A stretch of DNA of 64,000 nt from Bradyrhizobium campsiandrae (GCF_014529705.1 NZ_JAANIH010000031.1:1-64000), one strand, 5' to 3'; shown: positions 53,631 through 62,227, counted from the first letter of the stretch. Notes: a model not told the origin generated them from the sequence alone. Made by a program: numbers and translations.

Positions 53631-54524
53631 CTAAACCTTCGCCTCTGCGAAGATGCGCCCGATCCAGTCGAGGAAGACGCGCAGGCGGAGCGTGAGCTGG
53701 CGGTTTTGCGGATAGAGCGCCGACAGCGGCGTCGGCGACGGCGGATAGTCCGGCAGCACCTCGACCAACGCGCCGCTGGCGAGGTCATCGGCAAAACGAT
53801 AGCGCGGCGCCTGGACGAGGCCAAAACCGAGCCGCGCCAGATCCGCCATCGTGTCGGAATTGTTGACCCTGATGCGGCTCGGCAGCACGACGTTGCGCAA
53901 CGCGCCGTTGACCGAGAACTCCAGCGGCAGCACGTCGCCGGTCCGCGACGAGATGAAGCCGATCATCTGGTGGCCGTCGAGCGCATCGGGTGAGGCGGGC
54001 GTGCCGTGAGCGGCGAGATAGGCCGGACTCGCCGCCGTGATCTCCGCCACCATACCAAGGCGACGCTGGATCATGCCGCTGTCCTCGGGCTGGCCGGCGC
54101 GGATGACACAGTCAACGCCCTCGCGCACGAGATCGACGAGGCGGTCGCCCTGCCCGATCTGCAACTCCATCAGCGGATGGCGCGCTAGAAATTCCGGCAG
54201 CTTTGGCAAGATGAAGGTGCGCGTCAGCAGCGGATGCGCATCGAACCGCAACAGCCCGCGCGGCTGGGCGTCGCGCATCGCGCTCTCCGCTTCCTCCACT
54301 TCCGCCAGGATCGCGACGCAGCGGCGATAATATTCCTCGCCGTCGAGCGTCGCCGTGACATGCCGCGTGGTGCGCTCGAGCAGGCGCACGCCAAGATGCG
54401 CCTCGAGGCCGCGCAAGACCTCGCTCGCGGTCGAGCGCGGCAGGCCAAGATCGGCCGCCGCCGCGGTGAAGCTGCGCCTTTCCACGAGGCGGACGAACAG
54501 GCGCATGGTCTCGAAACGGTCCAT
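53631..54524 (-). CDS. LysR-family transcriptional regulator
   Basis: A 297-residue regulator. The N-terminal winged helix is DRFETMRLFVRLVERRSFTAAAADLGLPRSTASEVLRGLEAHLG. The C-terminal substrate-binding domain includes LRFDAHPLLTRTFILPKLPEF and IGFISSRTGDVLPLEF. It belongs to the CrgA/AphB-like branch that often controls a divergent gene. The divergent neighbour is a 4-oxalocrotonate tautomerase homologue, 127 bp away. ATG 54524 fits the usual N-terminus; an upstream ATG adds six residues. Confidence 0.92.
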   Translation of the reverse strand: MDRFETMRLFVRLVERRSFTAAAADLGLPRSTASEVLRGLEAHLGVRLLERTTRHVTATLDGEEYYRRCVAILAEVEEAESAMRDAQPRGLLRFDAHPLLTRTFILPKLPEFLARHPLMELQIGQGDRLVDLVREGVDCVIRAGQPEDSGMIQRRLGMVAEITAASPAYLAAHGTPASPDALDGHQMIGFISSRTGDVLPLEFSVNGALRNVVLPSRIRVNNSDTMADLARLGFGLVQAPRYRFADDLASGALVEVLPDYPPSPTPLSALYPQNRQLTLRLRVFLDWIGRIFAEAKV

Positions 54525-54651
54525 GGCCCGATTGTTCAACATAGCCGACAGGTGATGGCAAGAGCCGGTGGATTATCCGCGGCGGTCGCTCGGCTATCTC
54601 CCGCGCAGCCGACACCGGACGAGCCGGTCGTCGCATTCATGGAGATCGATC

Positions 54652-54864
54652 ATGCCCTTTGCCAACATCAAGGTGCCACAGGCCGCGCTCTCGACCGCAC
54701 AGAAAGAGGAGATCGTGCATCGTGTGACTGCGATGTTCGTCGACTATTTCAGCGAAGCGGCGCGGCCGCACACGATGGTGCTGATCGAGGAGGTTCCGGA
54801 TGGCGGCTACGGCCGCGCCGATGAAGTGTTCGTGATCCCCACCGCATATCGCGCCAAGAGCTAA
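54652..54864 (+). CDS. 4-oxalocrotonate tautomerase-family protein
   Basis: A 70-residue tautomerase-like protein. After Met removal Pro-1 (MPFANIKVP) would be the catalytic base. The helix STAQKEEIVHRVTAMFVDYF and the strand HTMVLIEEVPDGGYGRAD match the family. GGAGA lies seven bases upstream of ATG 54652. It is divergent from a LysR gene that probably controls it. The true substrate (a 2-hydroxymuconate or another enol) is unknown. Confidence 0.9.
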   Translation: MPFANIKVPQAALSTAQKEEIVHRVTAMFVDYFSEAARPHTMVLIEEVPDGGYGRADEVFVIPTAYRAKS

Positions 54865-54886
54865 GGCGATTGACGGCAGATCGATC

Positions 54887-54902
54887 TCTGACTAAAGTCA
54901 GA
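54887..54902. promoter_or_regulatory. 16-bp palindromic operator of the MarR-GNAT gene
   Basis: TCTGACT-AA-AGTCAGA is a perfect 7-2-7 inverted repeat ending two bases before ATG 54905. Its symmetry and position fit an autoregulatory MarR-type binding site that would block translation initiation or a promoter immediately upstream. Confidence 0.6.
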
Positions 54903-54904
54903 TA

Positions 54905-55777
54905 ATGCTCGATCCCGTCTCTCGTGTTCGCCGCTTCAACCGTGCCGTGACCTCCGCGGTCGGTGCGCTCGATACGTCCTTCCTCGGGCGCGGCCGGCCG
55001 CTCGGGGCGGCGCGGGTGCTCAATGCGATCGGGCATGGACGTTCCGACGTCGGCGAGATCCGCGATTACCTCGGCCTCGATTCCGGGCTGATGAGCCGAT
55101 TGTTGCGCAGCCTCGAGGACGAAGATCTGATCGAGACGCACGCGCATGAGGACGATGCGCGGCGTCGCGTCGCCAGCCTGACGCGCGCGGGCAAGCGCGA
55201 GTTCGCGGCCTATGAAACGCTGTCGAACACGCAAGCCGAGGGCTTTCTTGCCCGCAGCACGCAACGCGAGGCGCTGCTGGCGGCGATGGACCTGATCGCC
55301 TCCGCGCTGACGCGCGAGCGTACCGCTCTGACCGAGATGGATCCGCGCAGCGACGAGGCACGCCATTGCCTCGCCGAGTATTACGCCGAGCTTGGCCGCC
55401 GCTTCAAACAGGGGTTTGACGTTTCGCTGTCGCGCGACCCCGACGCCAAGGACATGCGCCGGCCGCGAGGCAGCTTCATCGTCGCGATGTCGGACACACT
55501 CCCGATCGGCTGCGTCGGTCTCAAAGGCACCGATCACGGCTATGCCGAGATCAAGCGCCTCTGGGTCGCGCCTTCCGCGCGCGGCCTCGGCCTCGGGCGG
55601 CGCCTGATGGACGCGACTGAGGATACCGCGCGCACGATCGGCATCACGCTGCTGCGTCTCGACACCAACAGCGCGCTGCCGGAGGCCGGTCAGCTCTACC
55701 GCACCACCGGCTGGCGCGAGATCGCGCGCTTCAATGATGATCCCTATCCGGATCTGTTCTTCGAAAAATCGCTCTAA
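54905..55777 (+). CDS. MarR-type regulator fused to GNAT acetyltransferase
   Basis: A 290-residue fusion. Residues 1-150 are a MarR-like winged helix (HGRSDVGEIRDYLGLDSGLMSRLLRSLEDEDLIET, then DARRRVASLTRAGK). Residues 165-290 form a GNAT domain with the acetyl-CoA signature VAPSARGLGLGRRL and LDTNSALPEAGQLYRTTGW. This architecture is widespread as a bifunctional HTH/GNAT protein. A palindrome just before the start suggests autoregulation. Whether acetyl-CoA or a small substrate acts as effector is unknown. Confidence 0.92.
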   Translation: MLDPVSRVRRFNRAVTSAVGALDTSFLGRGRPLGAARVLNAIGHGRSDVGEIRDYLGLDSGLMSRLLRSLEDEDLIETHAHEDDARRRVASLTRAGKREFAAYETLSNTQAEGFLARSTQREALLAAMDLIASALTRERTALTEMDPRSDEARHCLAEYYAELGRRFKQGFDVSLSRDPDAKDMRRPRGSFIVAMSDTLPIGCVGLKGTDHGYAEIKRLWVAPSARGLGLGRRLMDATEDTARTIGITLLRLDTNSALPEAGQLYRTTGWREIARFNDDPYPDLFFEKSL

Positions 55778-55835
55778 TCGGCGCGCCAATTCCCTTGCTC
55801 CCGCGTTAAGCCCCGGGGACCGCAGGAGCATCGCC

Positions 55836-56222
55836 ATGACGTCAGCCGAACTCGCCGATCTCTATCGCAGCTACATTGCCTGCCTGAACCAGCAGGATTG
55901 GACGATGCTCGGGCAGTTCGTGCACGATGACGTCAGCCACAATGCGAAGCCATTGGGGCTCTCCGGCTATCGCGCCATGCTGGAGCAGGATTTTCGCCAG
56001 ATTCCGGATCTGCAGTTCGACATCGAACTGCTGGTCTGCGAGCCGCCGCGCATTGCCGCAAGGCTCAAATTCGACTGCAGACCTGTCGGGCTTTTCCTCG
56101 GGCTTGCCGTCAACGGCAAGCGCGTGTCGTTTTGCGAGAACGTGATCTACGAAATCCGTGACGGAAAGATCTACCAGGTGTGGTCGATCATCGACAAGGC
56201 GGCGATCGAGGCGCAGCTCTGA
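55836..56222 (+). CDS. SnoaL-like ester cyclase/NTF2-fold protein
   Basis: A 128-residue protein of the SnoaL/NTF2 cone fold: YRSYIACLNQQDWTMLGQFVHDDVSHNAKPLGLSGYRAM, then DLQFDIELLVCEPPRIAARLKF, and ending FCENVIYEIRDGKIYQVWSIID. Such proteins bind small hydrophobic substrates; the cyclase name is family-derived only. AGGAGC is 10 bases before ATG 55836. It follows the MarR-GNAT gene after 58 bp and may share its operon. Confidence 0.86.
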   Translation: MTSAELADLYRSYIACLNQQDWTMLGQFVHDDVSHNAKPLGLSGYRAMLEQDFRQIPDLQFDIELLVCEPPRIAARLKFDCRPVGLFLGLAVNGKRVSFCENVIYEIRDGKIYQVWSIIDKAAIEAQL

Positions 56223-56239
56223 GGCTGGCCTCGACCAAC

Positions 56240-57466
56240 TCAGGCCGCCAAAGGCGCCGGTGCCGGCTCGCTTTGCGGCTTCGGGAACGGGCGGAACGTC
56301 ATCGCCATCAGGAACGCGCCAAGGCCCATCGCCCAGGAGCCGATATAGAGCCAGGCGTAGCTGGAGAACGCATCGTAGATCATGCCGCCGGCGAGCGGCC
56401 CGGTCGCCATCCCGAGACTGCCGGCCATCGCGGTGCCGCCGATCACGGTGCCCATCATGCGCAGCGGAAAGTTCTCGCGGATGATCACCGCGTAGAGCGG
56501 CATGGTGCCGGCATAGATGAAGCCGAACACCATGGCGACCGCATAGAAGGTCGTGAGCTGGTGGGCGAAGACATAGGCGAGCGCGCCGAAGGCTTGCGCG
56601 AGCAGGCCCGAGACCAGCACGCGCTTGGCACCGAGACGGTCGCCCATCAGGCCGAAGGCGATGCGGCCGCCGAGACCGGCGAGGCCCTCGACGCTGTAGA
56701 TCGTCACCGCCGAGATCAGCGGAATGCCGCAGGTCACGGCGTAGCTGACGGTGTGGATGATCGGGCCCGAATGGGTGGCGCAGCAGAAGAAATTGGTGGC
56801 GAGCAGGATCAGGAATTGCGGCGAGCGCAGCGCCTCGCTCCTGGACATCTCGGCTTGCGCGCCGCCCTCGCCCGCAGCCGCCATCGGCGGATTCGCCAGC
56901 GCCGGCGGACGGCGCACCAGGAGCGCGACCGGAATCATGATGGCGCCGACCACCAGCGCCACGATCTGCATCGCGGTGCGCCAGTCATGGTGCGAGACGA
57001 GCCAGGCCGCAAACGGCGACATCGTCATCGGGGCGACGCCCATGCCGGCCGAGACCAGCGACACCGCAAGGGCGCGATGGGTGTCGAACCAGCCGGTGAC
57101 GGTCGCCATCATCGGCGCGAAGATCGCCGCGCAGGAGGCGCCGGTCAGGAGGCCGAACACGAACTGGAACACGATCAGCGAGGTCGCATGGCTGGCGGCG
57201 AACAGGCTCAGCGCCAGCACGGTCGATCCCGTCAGCACCACCGGCAGCGGACCGAACTTGTCCGTCAGCGTGCCCCAGATCATGCTGCTGAAGGCCATCG
57301 CCAGAAAGCCGATGGTCATGGCGCTGGAGATGCCGGTCACGGACCAACCGGTGTCCTTGGCGATCGGCTGCAGGAACACCGGCAGCGAAAACATGCCGCC
57401 GATGGCGACGCAACCGAGCAGGCCGCCGGCGGCGACGATCACCCAGCGATAGTTGGAAGAAGTCAT
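56240..57466 (-). CDS. MFS transporter
   Basis: A 408-residue major facilitator with twelve predicted helices. The loop 2-3 motif is present as SSMIWGTLTDKFGPLPVVLTGS, and the second-half copy as GRIAFGLMGDRLGAKRVLVSG. The pattern is similar to OFA/monocarboxylate-type carriers. The substrate is unknown. ATG 57466 is well placed for a short cytoplasmic N-terminus. It converges on the SnoaL gene and is divergent from a cupin gene 184 bp away. Confidence 0.9.
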   Translation of the reverse strand: MTSSNYRWVIVAAGGLLGCVAIGGMFSLPVFLQPIAKDTGWSVTGISSAMTIGFLAMAFSSMIWGTLTDKFGPLPVVLTGSTVLALSLFAASHATSLIVFQFVFGLLTGASCAAIFAPMMATVTGWFDTHRALAVSLVSAGMGVAPMTMSPFAAWLVSHHDWRTAMQIVALVVGAIMIPVALLVRRPPALANPPMAAAGEGGAQAEMSRSEALRSPQFLILLATNFFCCATHSGPIIHTVSYAVTCGIPLISAVTIYSVEGLAGLGGRIAFGLMGDRLGAKRVLVSGLLAQAFGALAYVFAHQLTTFYAVAMVFGFIYAGTMPLYAVIIRENFPLRMMGTVIGGTAMAGSLGMATGPLAGGMIYDAFSSYAWLYIGSWAMGLGAFLMAMTFRPFPKPQSEPAPAPLAA

Positions 57467-57650
57467 TGTTGTCTCCCGTCAGGTCTGTCTCACGTGGAAG
57501 ACGAATGGGAATGGCGAAAGCAGACAGCCGAGCCTAATTTATTTCGCGGGCCGCCGCGACCGCCGCCGGGAAATGGTTCCACCGCGACACCGCTGGGCGT
57601 GCGCGTCCGCGCTGCCGACTTTCCGGCAGCAGATGTCAGGAAGATCATTC

Positions 57651-58112
57651 ATGCCAAAAATCGAAATTGCCGCTGTCCCGACCCGCAAGGGCTCCGGCTA
57701 TCCTGCGCCCTTCGACGCCCCTTGCACCGAGCGCATCCGCAAGCGGCTCGGCGATGCCGGCGGCCTGTCTGATTTCGGCGTCAACTTGATGCGCCTGCCG
57801 CCGGGGAACTGGTCGAGCCAGCGGCACTGGCATTCGCATGAGGACGAATTCGTCTACGTGCTCGAAGGCGAAGTGATCCTCGTCGAGGACCACGGCGAAA
57901 CCGCGCTACGCGCGGGCGACTGCGCCGCCTTCCCAAAGAACAGCGGCAACGGCCACCACATGATCAACCGCTCGGATAAGGTCGCCATCTATCTCGAAGT
58001 GGGGTCACGCTCGCCAGACGACCTCACCACCTGCTCCGACATCGACATGATGAGCGCAAATGCTGACGGACGGTTCGTGCACAAGGACGGCACGCCCTAT
58101 CCCGAGACGTAA
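57651..58112 (+). CDS. Cupin-domain protein
   Basis: A 153-residue single-domain cupin. Motif 1 is HWHSHEDEFVYVLEGEVIL with the metal-binding His and Glu residues. Motif 2 is GDCAAFPKNSGNGHHMIN with the second His. The N-terminus PKIEIAAVPTRKGSGYPAP is typical of stand-alone cupins that bind metals and small sugars or acids. AGGAAGA lies upstream of ATG 57651. No partner enzyme is obvious. Confidence 0.88.
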   Translation: MPKIEIAAVPTRKGSGYPAPFDAPCTERIRKRLGDAGGLSDFGVNLMRLPPGNWSSQRHWHSHEDEFVYVLEGEVILVEDHGETALRAGDCAAFPKNSGNGHHMINRSDKVAIYLEVGSRSPDDLTTCSDIDMMSANADGRFVHKDGTPYPET

Positions 58113-58123
58113 ATCGCAAGGCG

Positions 58124-58702
58124 TCATGTCGCGACGCGCTTACGCCAATCAGCCACGGTGAGCCATAAGGCCGAGACCAGGAAATACAGCGCCCCCACCC
58201 CGGCATATCCGGCGACATTCGCGATCGACGGAACTGCCGGCGTCGTGGCCTGAAAGATGAAGAAGCCGCCCGCAAGCGCCGACTGACCGCCACTGAGCAC
58301 CATGGCCCATTGCGCGCCGAAATTCTGCCAGCGCCGGATCGCGGTTCCCAGCTGGAGCAGGCCGGATAGGATCGCCCAGGCGCCGAACACACCAAGCACC
58401 CAATTCATACTCATTTGCAAGGCAAGGATGACCGCGACGGCGGTCACGAGGCTGACCAGGACGTTGAGCGCCTGCGTGCGGTTTTGCGAGAGGCCGCCGC
58501 TGCGCAAGGCGTCCACGCCATTGGCTGCGGCGTCCCATGCCGGATAGAGCACGAGCAGGACGCCGGCGATGACAGGAGATGACGATGCAACGGCAAAGGC
58601 GGCAACGACCCAGGCGACGGAGAACGCCGCCCGGAGGAAATAATATTGCTTGAGCCATTGTTCGCGATCGTCGCGAACGAGATCCATTTGATGATGAGCC
58701 AT
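58124..58702 (-). CDS. DUF308/HdeD-like membrane protein
   Basis: A 192-residue polytopic protein with five to six TM helices (FLRAAFSVAWVVAAFAVASS, ALNVLVSLVTAVAVILALQM, and GVFGAWAILSGLLQLGTAI, the last characteristic of DUF308/HdeD). It is the apparent target of the adjacent TetR regulator: a TetR-like operator overlaps its promoter 12 bp upstream of ATG 58702, and a matching operator precedes the tetR gene. HdeD relatives link to acid stress, but no function is established here. Confidence 0.8.
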   Translation of the reverse strand: MAHHQMDLVRDDREQWLKQYYFLRAAFSVAWVVAAFAVASSSPVIAGVLLVLYPAWDAAANGVDALRSGGLSQNRTQALNVLVSLVTAVAVILALQMSMNWVLGVFGAWAILSGLLQLGTAIRRWQNFGAQWAMVLSGGQSALAGGFFIFQATTPAVPSIANVAGYAGVGALYFLVSALWLTVADWRKRVAT

Positions 58703-58713
58703 TGTCGTCTCCT

Positions 58714-58731
58714 TTACCTACTAGTTGGTAG
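58714..58731. promoter_or_regulatory. TetR operator upstream of the DUF308 gene
   Basis: TTACCTACTAGTTGGTAG matches 16 of 18 bases of the palindrome CTACCTTCTAGTTGGTAG found before the adjacent tetR gene. It sits 12 bp upstream of the DUF308 start on the minus strand, a typical repression position. Confidence 0.7.
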
Positions 58732-58782
58732 CCTTAACCCACGGAGGCATGCCGGGCGTCGTTGCCGTCTCGCCGATGTCTC

Positions 58783-59367
58783 TCAGTGCTTCGCGGACAG
58801 CCGCTCCAGCAGCGGAGCGGTGATGACGCCAAACATCTTGGGATCGCCATAGGCGCGCGCCGACAGCATCGCGCCGTGAATGGTCGCCATGAATCCTTCC
58901 GCCTCGACCCGCGCCGTGCCGGAGAGCTTGAACTGTCCCTTCCGCTTGCCGCGCTCCAGCACCGATGTCAGCCAGGACGCCAGCGCGCGGAAATGCGAGC
59001 GGACTTCGAGCGCCACCTCCTCGGGAAGGATCGGAAGCTCGCTAGCCAGCAGCACGCAAACGCAGAAAGGCGCCGTCGCATCGCTGATGCACGCCTCCCA
59101 ATACGCGACATAGCTCTCGAGCTGCTCGCGCGGATCGGGGACGTTGCGCTCGAGTGCTGCCAACCCCACCTCGGCCTCCTCGCGATAGCGTGACACGAGG
59201 ATACGGACGAGATCGACCTTGCTGGCGAAATGGTGGTGGATGCTCGGCTTGCGGATGCCGACCACCTCCGCGACGTCGGCGTAGCTGAAGCCGTTGTAGC
59301 CACCCGCGATGATCAGCTTGCGGGCACAGGCCAGAATGTCGTCGGCGGTGGAGGAAACGTTGCTCAT
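58783..59367 (-). CDS. TetR-family regulator 1
   Basis: A 194-residue TetR. The N-terminal HTH is DDILACARKLIIAGGYNGFSYADVAEVVGIRKPSIHHHFASKVDLV. The ligand-binding C-terminal half includes CVCVLLASELPILPEEVALEV. It is adjacent to and co-directional with a DUF308 membrane gene that carries the same operator. A near-identical palindrome lies 11 bp before its own ATG (59367), so it probably represses both. The ligand is unknown. Confidence 0.92.
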   Translation of the reverse strand: MSNVSSTADDILACARKLIIAGGYNGFSYADVAEVVGIRKPSIHHHFASKVDLVRILVSRYREEAEVGLAALERNVPDPREQLESYVAYWEACISDATAPFCVCVLLASELPILPEEVALEVRSHFRALASWLTSVLERGKRKGQFKLSGTARVEAEGFMATIHGAMLSARAYGDPKMFGVITAPLLERLSAKH

Positions 59368-59377
59368 GCCCGTATAG

Positions 59378-59395
59378 CTACCTTCTAGTTGGTAG
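59378..59395. promoter_or_regulatory. TetR operator upstream of the tetR-1 gene
   Basis: CTACC-ttctagtt-GGTAG is an 18-bp palindrome with 5-bp arms, 11 bp upstream of the TetR-1 start. The copy before the DUF308 gene differs at two positions. The arms also match the operators of the second TetR at 62.2 kb, which differ in the middle. Confidence 0.7.
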
Positions 59396-59445
59396 ATCGT
59401 CAAGAACGGGATGCTTCACTCCCGCGTGAGTGCTAGGAGCCTTGA

Positions 59446-59955
59446 ATGACCATTCGCCCGATCGTCCGCTATCCCGACCTCCGGCTCGCCCTGCCCGCTC
59501 GTCCCGTCACCACCTTCGACGACGGCTTGCGCGCGCTGGCGATCGATCTGCTGGACACCATGCGCGCCGCGCCGGGCATCGGGATCACGGCGCCGCATAT
59601 CGGCGTGCCCCTGCGCGTCGTCGTGCTGGAGCTCGACGCCAAGACGGGAGCGCAGACCTATATCAATCCCAGGATTGAATGGGCCTCGCCCGAGATGATC
59701 CTTCACAAGGAGGGCAGCGTCTCGATGCCGGGCGTGAATGACGAAGTGCAGCGCCACGCGCGCGTGCGGATCAGTTATCAGGATCTCGACGGCGCCACGC
59801 AAACCGAGGAGTCCGACGGCTTGCGCGCCGTCTGCCATCAGCACGAGATCGACCAGCTCGACGGGATGTTCTGGATCCAACGGCTGTCGCGGCTCAAGCG
59901 TGAGCGGCTGGTGAAGAAGTTCGAGAAGATGTCGCGGAACTCACAGGTCTCGTAG
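59446..59955 (+). CDS. Peptide deformylase-like protein with degenerate metal site
   Basis: A 169-residue protein with the peptide deformylase fold. Motif 1, GIGITAP (residues 44-50), fits GxGxAAPQ. Motif 2, normally EGCLS with the metal-binding Cys, reads EGSVS with Ser at 91. Motif 3, normally HExxH, reads HEIDQ (133-137), so the second His is Gln. Only H133 and the catalytic E134 remain. It is probably not a normal Fe/Zn deformylase and may have another role or use different ligands. AGGAGC precedes ATG 59446. The true housekeeping def is presumably elsewhere. Confidence 0.86.
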   Translation: MTIRPIVRYPDLRLALPARPVTTFDDGLRALAIDLLDTMRAAPGIGITAPHIGVPLRVVVLELDAKTGAQTYINPRIEWASPEMILHKEGSVSMPGVNDEVQRHARVRISYQDLDGATQTEESDGLRAVCHQHEIDQLDGMFWIQRLSRLKRERLVKKFEKMSRNSQVS

Positions 59956-59996
59956 GGCGAATCACCGCAAGCGTGATCCGTCCTGTCCGCGGTGCA

Positions 59997-60875
59997 TCAC
60001 TTCAGCGGCAGGAACACGTCCGCGACCGTCTCATGCTCCGGCACATCAGGGAAGAAGCTCAGCCGCTGGCAATAGATCGGGAAGTCACGCGCCTCCTCGC
60101 CGCTGGCCGGAAGCCAGTCGCGATAAAGAAACAGCGCGGCGGGCTCGAGATTGTCGGTGTAGCCGACGACGCGCAGCACGGCGCAGCGTCCGCCGGGGAT
60201 CTCGCCGGCCTTGATGTCTTCGCCGCATCCGGCGATCGGCTGGTCGGTGCCGACGCAGAGGTCGATGCTGTAATCGGAAGGCTGCTCGGGCCGCCGCTCG
60301 GAGCGCCAGACCGTGAAGGTCGGATGAGCGCTGGGGTGCAGGCCTGTTGCCTTGCGCCAGGCGATGAAGCGCTGGATGGTGGCGCCCAGCGTTGCAGGGC
60401 TGCCCCGATGCTCCATGATCGCCACCCGCGTGGTGGGCACCTCGTGGATCGTCACGTCGTCAGGTGTAAAAGTCTTCATGAGCTTGCTCCTCGCGATGTC
60501 CAGAGGCCCGAAGGCCGCAAGCCACGGCTCCCAATCGGGAGATTTCTGGAACGATGACGGCGATTGGCCGAACCGTTGCCGAAAGGCGCGGGCGAAGGCA
60601 TCGGGCGCGTCGTAACCGGCATCCATCCCAATCTCCGTGACGCTTTGGGCGCCAGCAAACGCCAGCCGGTACGAAGCCCGCTTCATGCGGGCCAGCTGGA
60701 CATAGCGATGCACCGACAGCCCGAAGGTCGCGGTGAACTGCCGGTGGAAATGGAATTTCGAGAAGGCCGCAACCGCACTCAAGCTGTCCAGATCCAGATC
60801 AGCGTCGAGATGCCGGTCGATATGATCCAGCACCCGCCGCATCCGGGCCTGATAGTTCTGCAGTGCCGCCGTCAT
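59997..60875 (-). CDS. AraC-family regulator with GyrI-like effector domain
   Basis: A 292-residue regulator. The N-terminal AraC DNA-binding domain has two HTH units (LDSLSAVAAFSKFHFHRQFTATFGLSVHRYV and SVTEIGMDAGYDAPDAFARAFRQRFGQSP). The C-terminal GyrI/SOUL-like effector domain (about 125-292) includes VTIHEVPTTRVAIMEHRGSP and CAVLRVVGYTDN. This order, DNA-binding first, is the Rob/SoxS-GyrI type, which senses small amphipathic ligands. GGAGGAGGG precedes ATG 60875. Confidence 0.92.
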   Translation of the reverse strand: MTAALQNYQARMRRVLDHIDRHLDADLDLDSLSAVAAFSKFHFHRQFTATFGLSVHRYVQLARMKRASYRLAFAGAQSVTEIGMDAGYDAPDAFARAFRQRFGQSPSSFQKSPDWEPWLAAFGPLDIARSKLMKTFTPDDVTIHEVPTTRVAIMEHRGSPATLGATIQRFIAWRKATGLHPSAHPTFTVWRSERRPEQPSDYSIDLCVGTDQPIAGCGEDIKAGEIPGGRCAVLRVVGYTDNLEPAALFLYRDWLPASGEEARDFPIYCQRLSFFPDVPEHETVADVFLPLK

Positions 60876-61030
60876 CGTCCCTCCTCCGTGGCGGCTCCAG
60901 TTCATCGCGGACGGGCCTGATGTGCTCGACCGATCTTGCGGTTTTGGACGGGAGATTTTCAACGACCAATTTCGAAAGAAAGCGCGTAGGATCGGAGCGC
61001 GAAGCGAGCCCCATCCTACAGGCTGAAACC

Positions 61031-61540
61031 ATGCCCCCTGCTCCCGTCATGACGGCATCATGCGTTTGCGGCCGCGTCAAACTCAAGGCGTCAGGCAGTC
61101 CGATCATCAGCGCCACCTGCTATTGCAACGACTGCCAGAATGGCGCGGCTCAGATCGAGGCGTTGCCCCATGCACCCGCTGTGCGCGACCCCGACGGTGG
61201 CTCGAGCTACATCCTGTATCGAAAAGACCGCTTTGAATGCACTGACGGTGCCGAATTGCTGCGATCCTTCAAGCTCAAGGAGACGTCGCCGACCAACCGG
61301 GTGGCCGCGACCTGCTGCAACTCGGCCCTGTTCATGAATTTCGACCGGGGGCCGCACTGGGTCTCGGTCTACAGGAGCCGATGTCACGGCGAACTTCCGC
61401 CCCTTCGGGCCCGGATCTTCACCAGATCCAGGCCTGAAGGCGCCGTCCCTGCGGACGACGTGCCCAACTACAAGAGCTTCCCACCGAGCTTCATCATCAA
61501 GATGATCGCCTCGCGCATCGCCATGGCGCTGGGGCGATAG
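61031..61540 (+). CDS. GFA-family zinc-binding protein (second copy)
   Basis: A 169-residue protein in the GFA/CENP-V fold. The first zinc cysteines are CVCGRV, then ATCYCNDCQNG, and later ATCCNSALFM in place of the usual CxxC. It is longer than the 4.3-kb paralogue, with a basic C-terminal extension (IFTRSRPEGAVPADDVP). No clear ribosome site precedes ATG 61031; an internal ATG at 61049 is also possible. It is divergent from the AraC gene. The substrate is unknown. Confidence 0.85.
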   Translation: MPPAPVMTASCVCGRVKLKASGSPIISATCYCNDCQNGAAQIEALPHAPAVRDPDGGSSYILYRKDRFECTDGAELLRSFKLKETSPTNRVAATCCNSALFMNFDRGPHWVSVYRSRCHGELPPLRARIFTRSRPEGAVPADDVPNYKSFPPSFIIKMIASRIAMALGR

Positions 61541-61573
61541 CCGCTCGACCGATCCTGCAAGCTACGAGCTGAA

Positions 61574-62227
61574 TCAAGCTGCCTTGGTCGGCTCGGACAT
61601 CGTTATCCGGTTCTTGACGCTGGGACGCTCCTGCATCCTTGCATACCATGCCAGAAGAGCCTCGCACCCCGCCGGCACCGGCACACTCAGGAGTCCCGCG
61701 AAGATCAGGCCGCCTATGAGGGTGATATCGGCCATCGTGAACGCCTCGCCGGCGATGAACGGCTGTTGCTTTAGAATGCCGTCAAAGTAGTGCATCCCCC
61801 TGAGGGCCTTGTCACGCTGGCGGAATCCCCATTCGGGGTTCTGATAGATCTCGACATGGGGCCCAAGACCCGGCGTGGCGTGGTGGAAATAGACGCTGAT
61901 GGCATCGAGCACCTCCAGTTCAGCGCGCTTGCTCATCATGTGAATCACGCCCTTTTCGCGCGGGGTCCTGCCGGTCAGCGTCGGCGCGCCATCGAGCGCA
62001 TCAAGGTACTCGGTAATGGCCGTGCACTCGCCAATGAAGGTCCCGTCGTCGAGTTCGAGCACCGGCAGGGTGCCGGAGTAGTTCTTGGCGAGGAATTCGG
62101 GCTTCTTGTGCTCGCCCTTGTAGAGATCGACCAATACGAACTGCGCGTGCGCCTGCAGGTTCTTTTCGGCCAGGGCGATACGGACGCGGGCCGGATATGG
62201 ACCAGTTGGCCAATCGTAAATCTTCAT
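61574..62227 (-). CDS. Glutathione S-transferase controlled by TetR-2
   Basis: A 217-residue GST: N-terminal MKIYDWPTGPYPARVRIALAEKNL, SGTLPVLELDDGTFIGECTAITEYLDAL with the glutathione-binding motif, and the C-terminal helical domain with MADITLIGGLIFAGLL. It is divergent from a TetR gene, with two identical 18-bp operators between them; the nearer one is 17 bp from its start. AGGAA precedes ATG 62227. Probably induced by an electrophilic or aromatic ligand of the TetR. Confidence 0.92.
   Translation of the reverse strand: MKIYDWPTGPYPARVRIALAEKNLQAHAQFVLVDLYKGEHKKPEFLAKNYSGTLPVLELDDGTFIGECTAITEYLDALDGAPTLTGRTPREKGVIHMMSKRAELEVLDAISVYFHHATPGLGPHVEIYQNPEWGFRQRDKALRGMHYFDGILKQQPFIAGEAFTMADITLIGGLIFAGLLSVPVPAGCEALLAWYARMQERPSVKNRITMSEPTKAA

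Noticed and set aside
56180..57772. A 530-codon frame antisense to the MFS transporter
   Set aside because: His/Arg/Asp-rich low-complexity translation typical of a shadow frame; the MFS gene has clear motifs.
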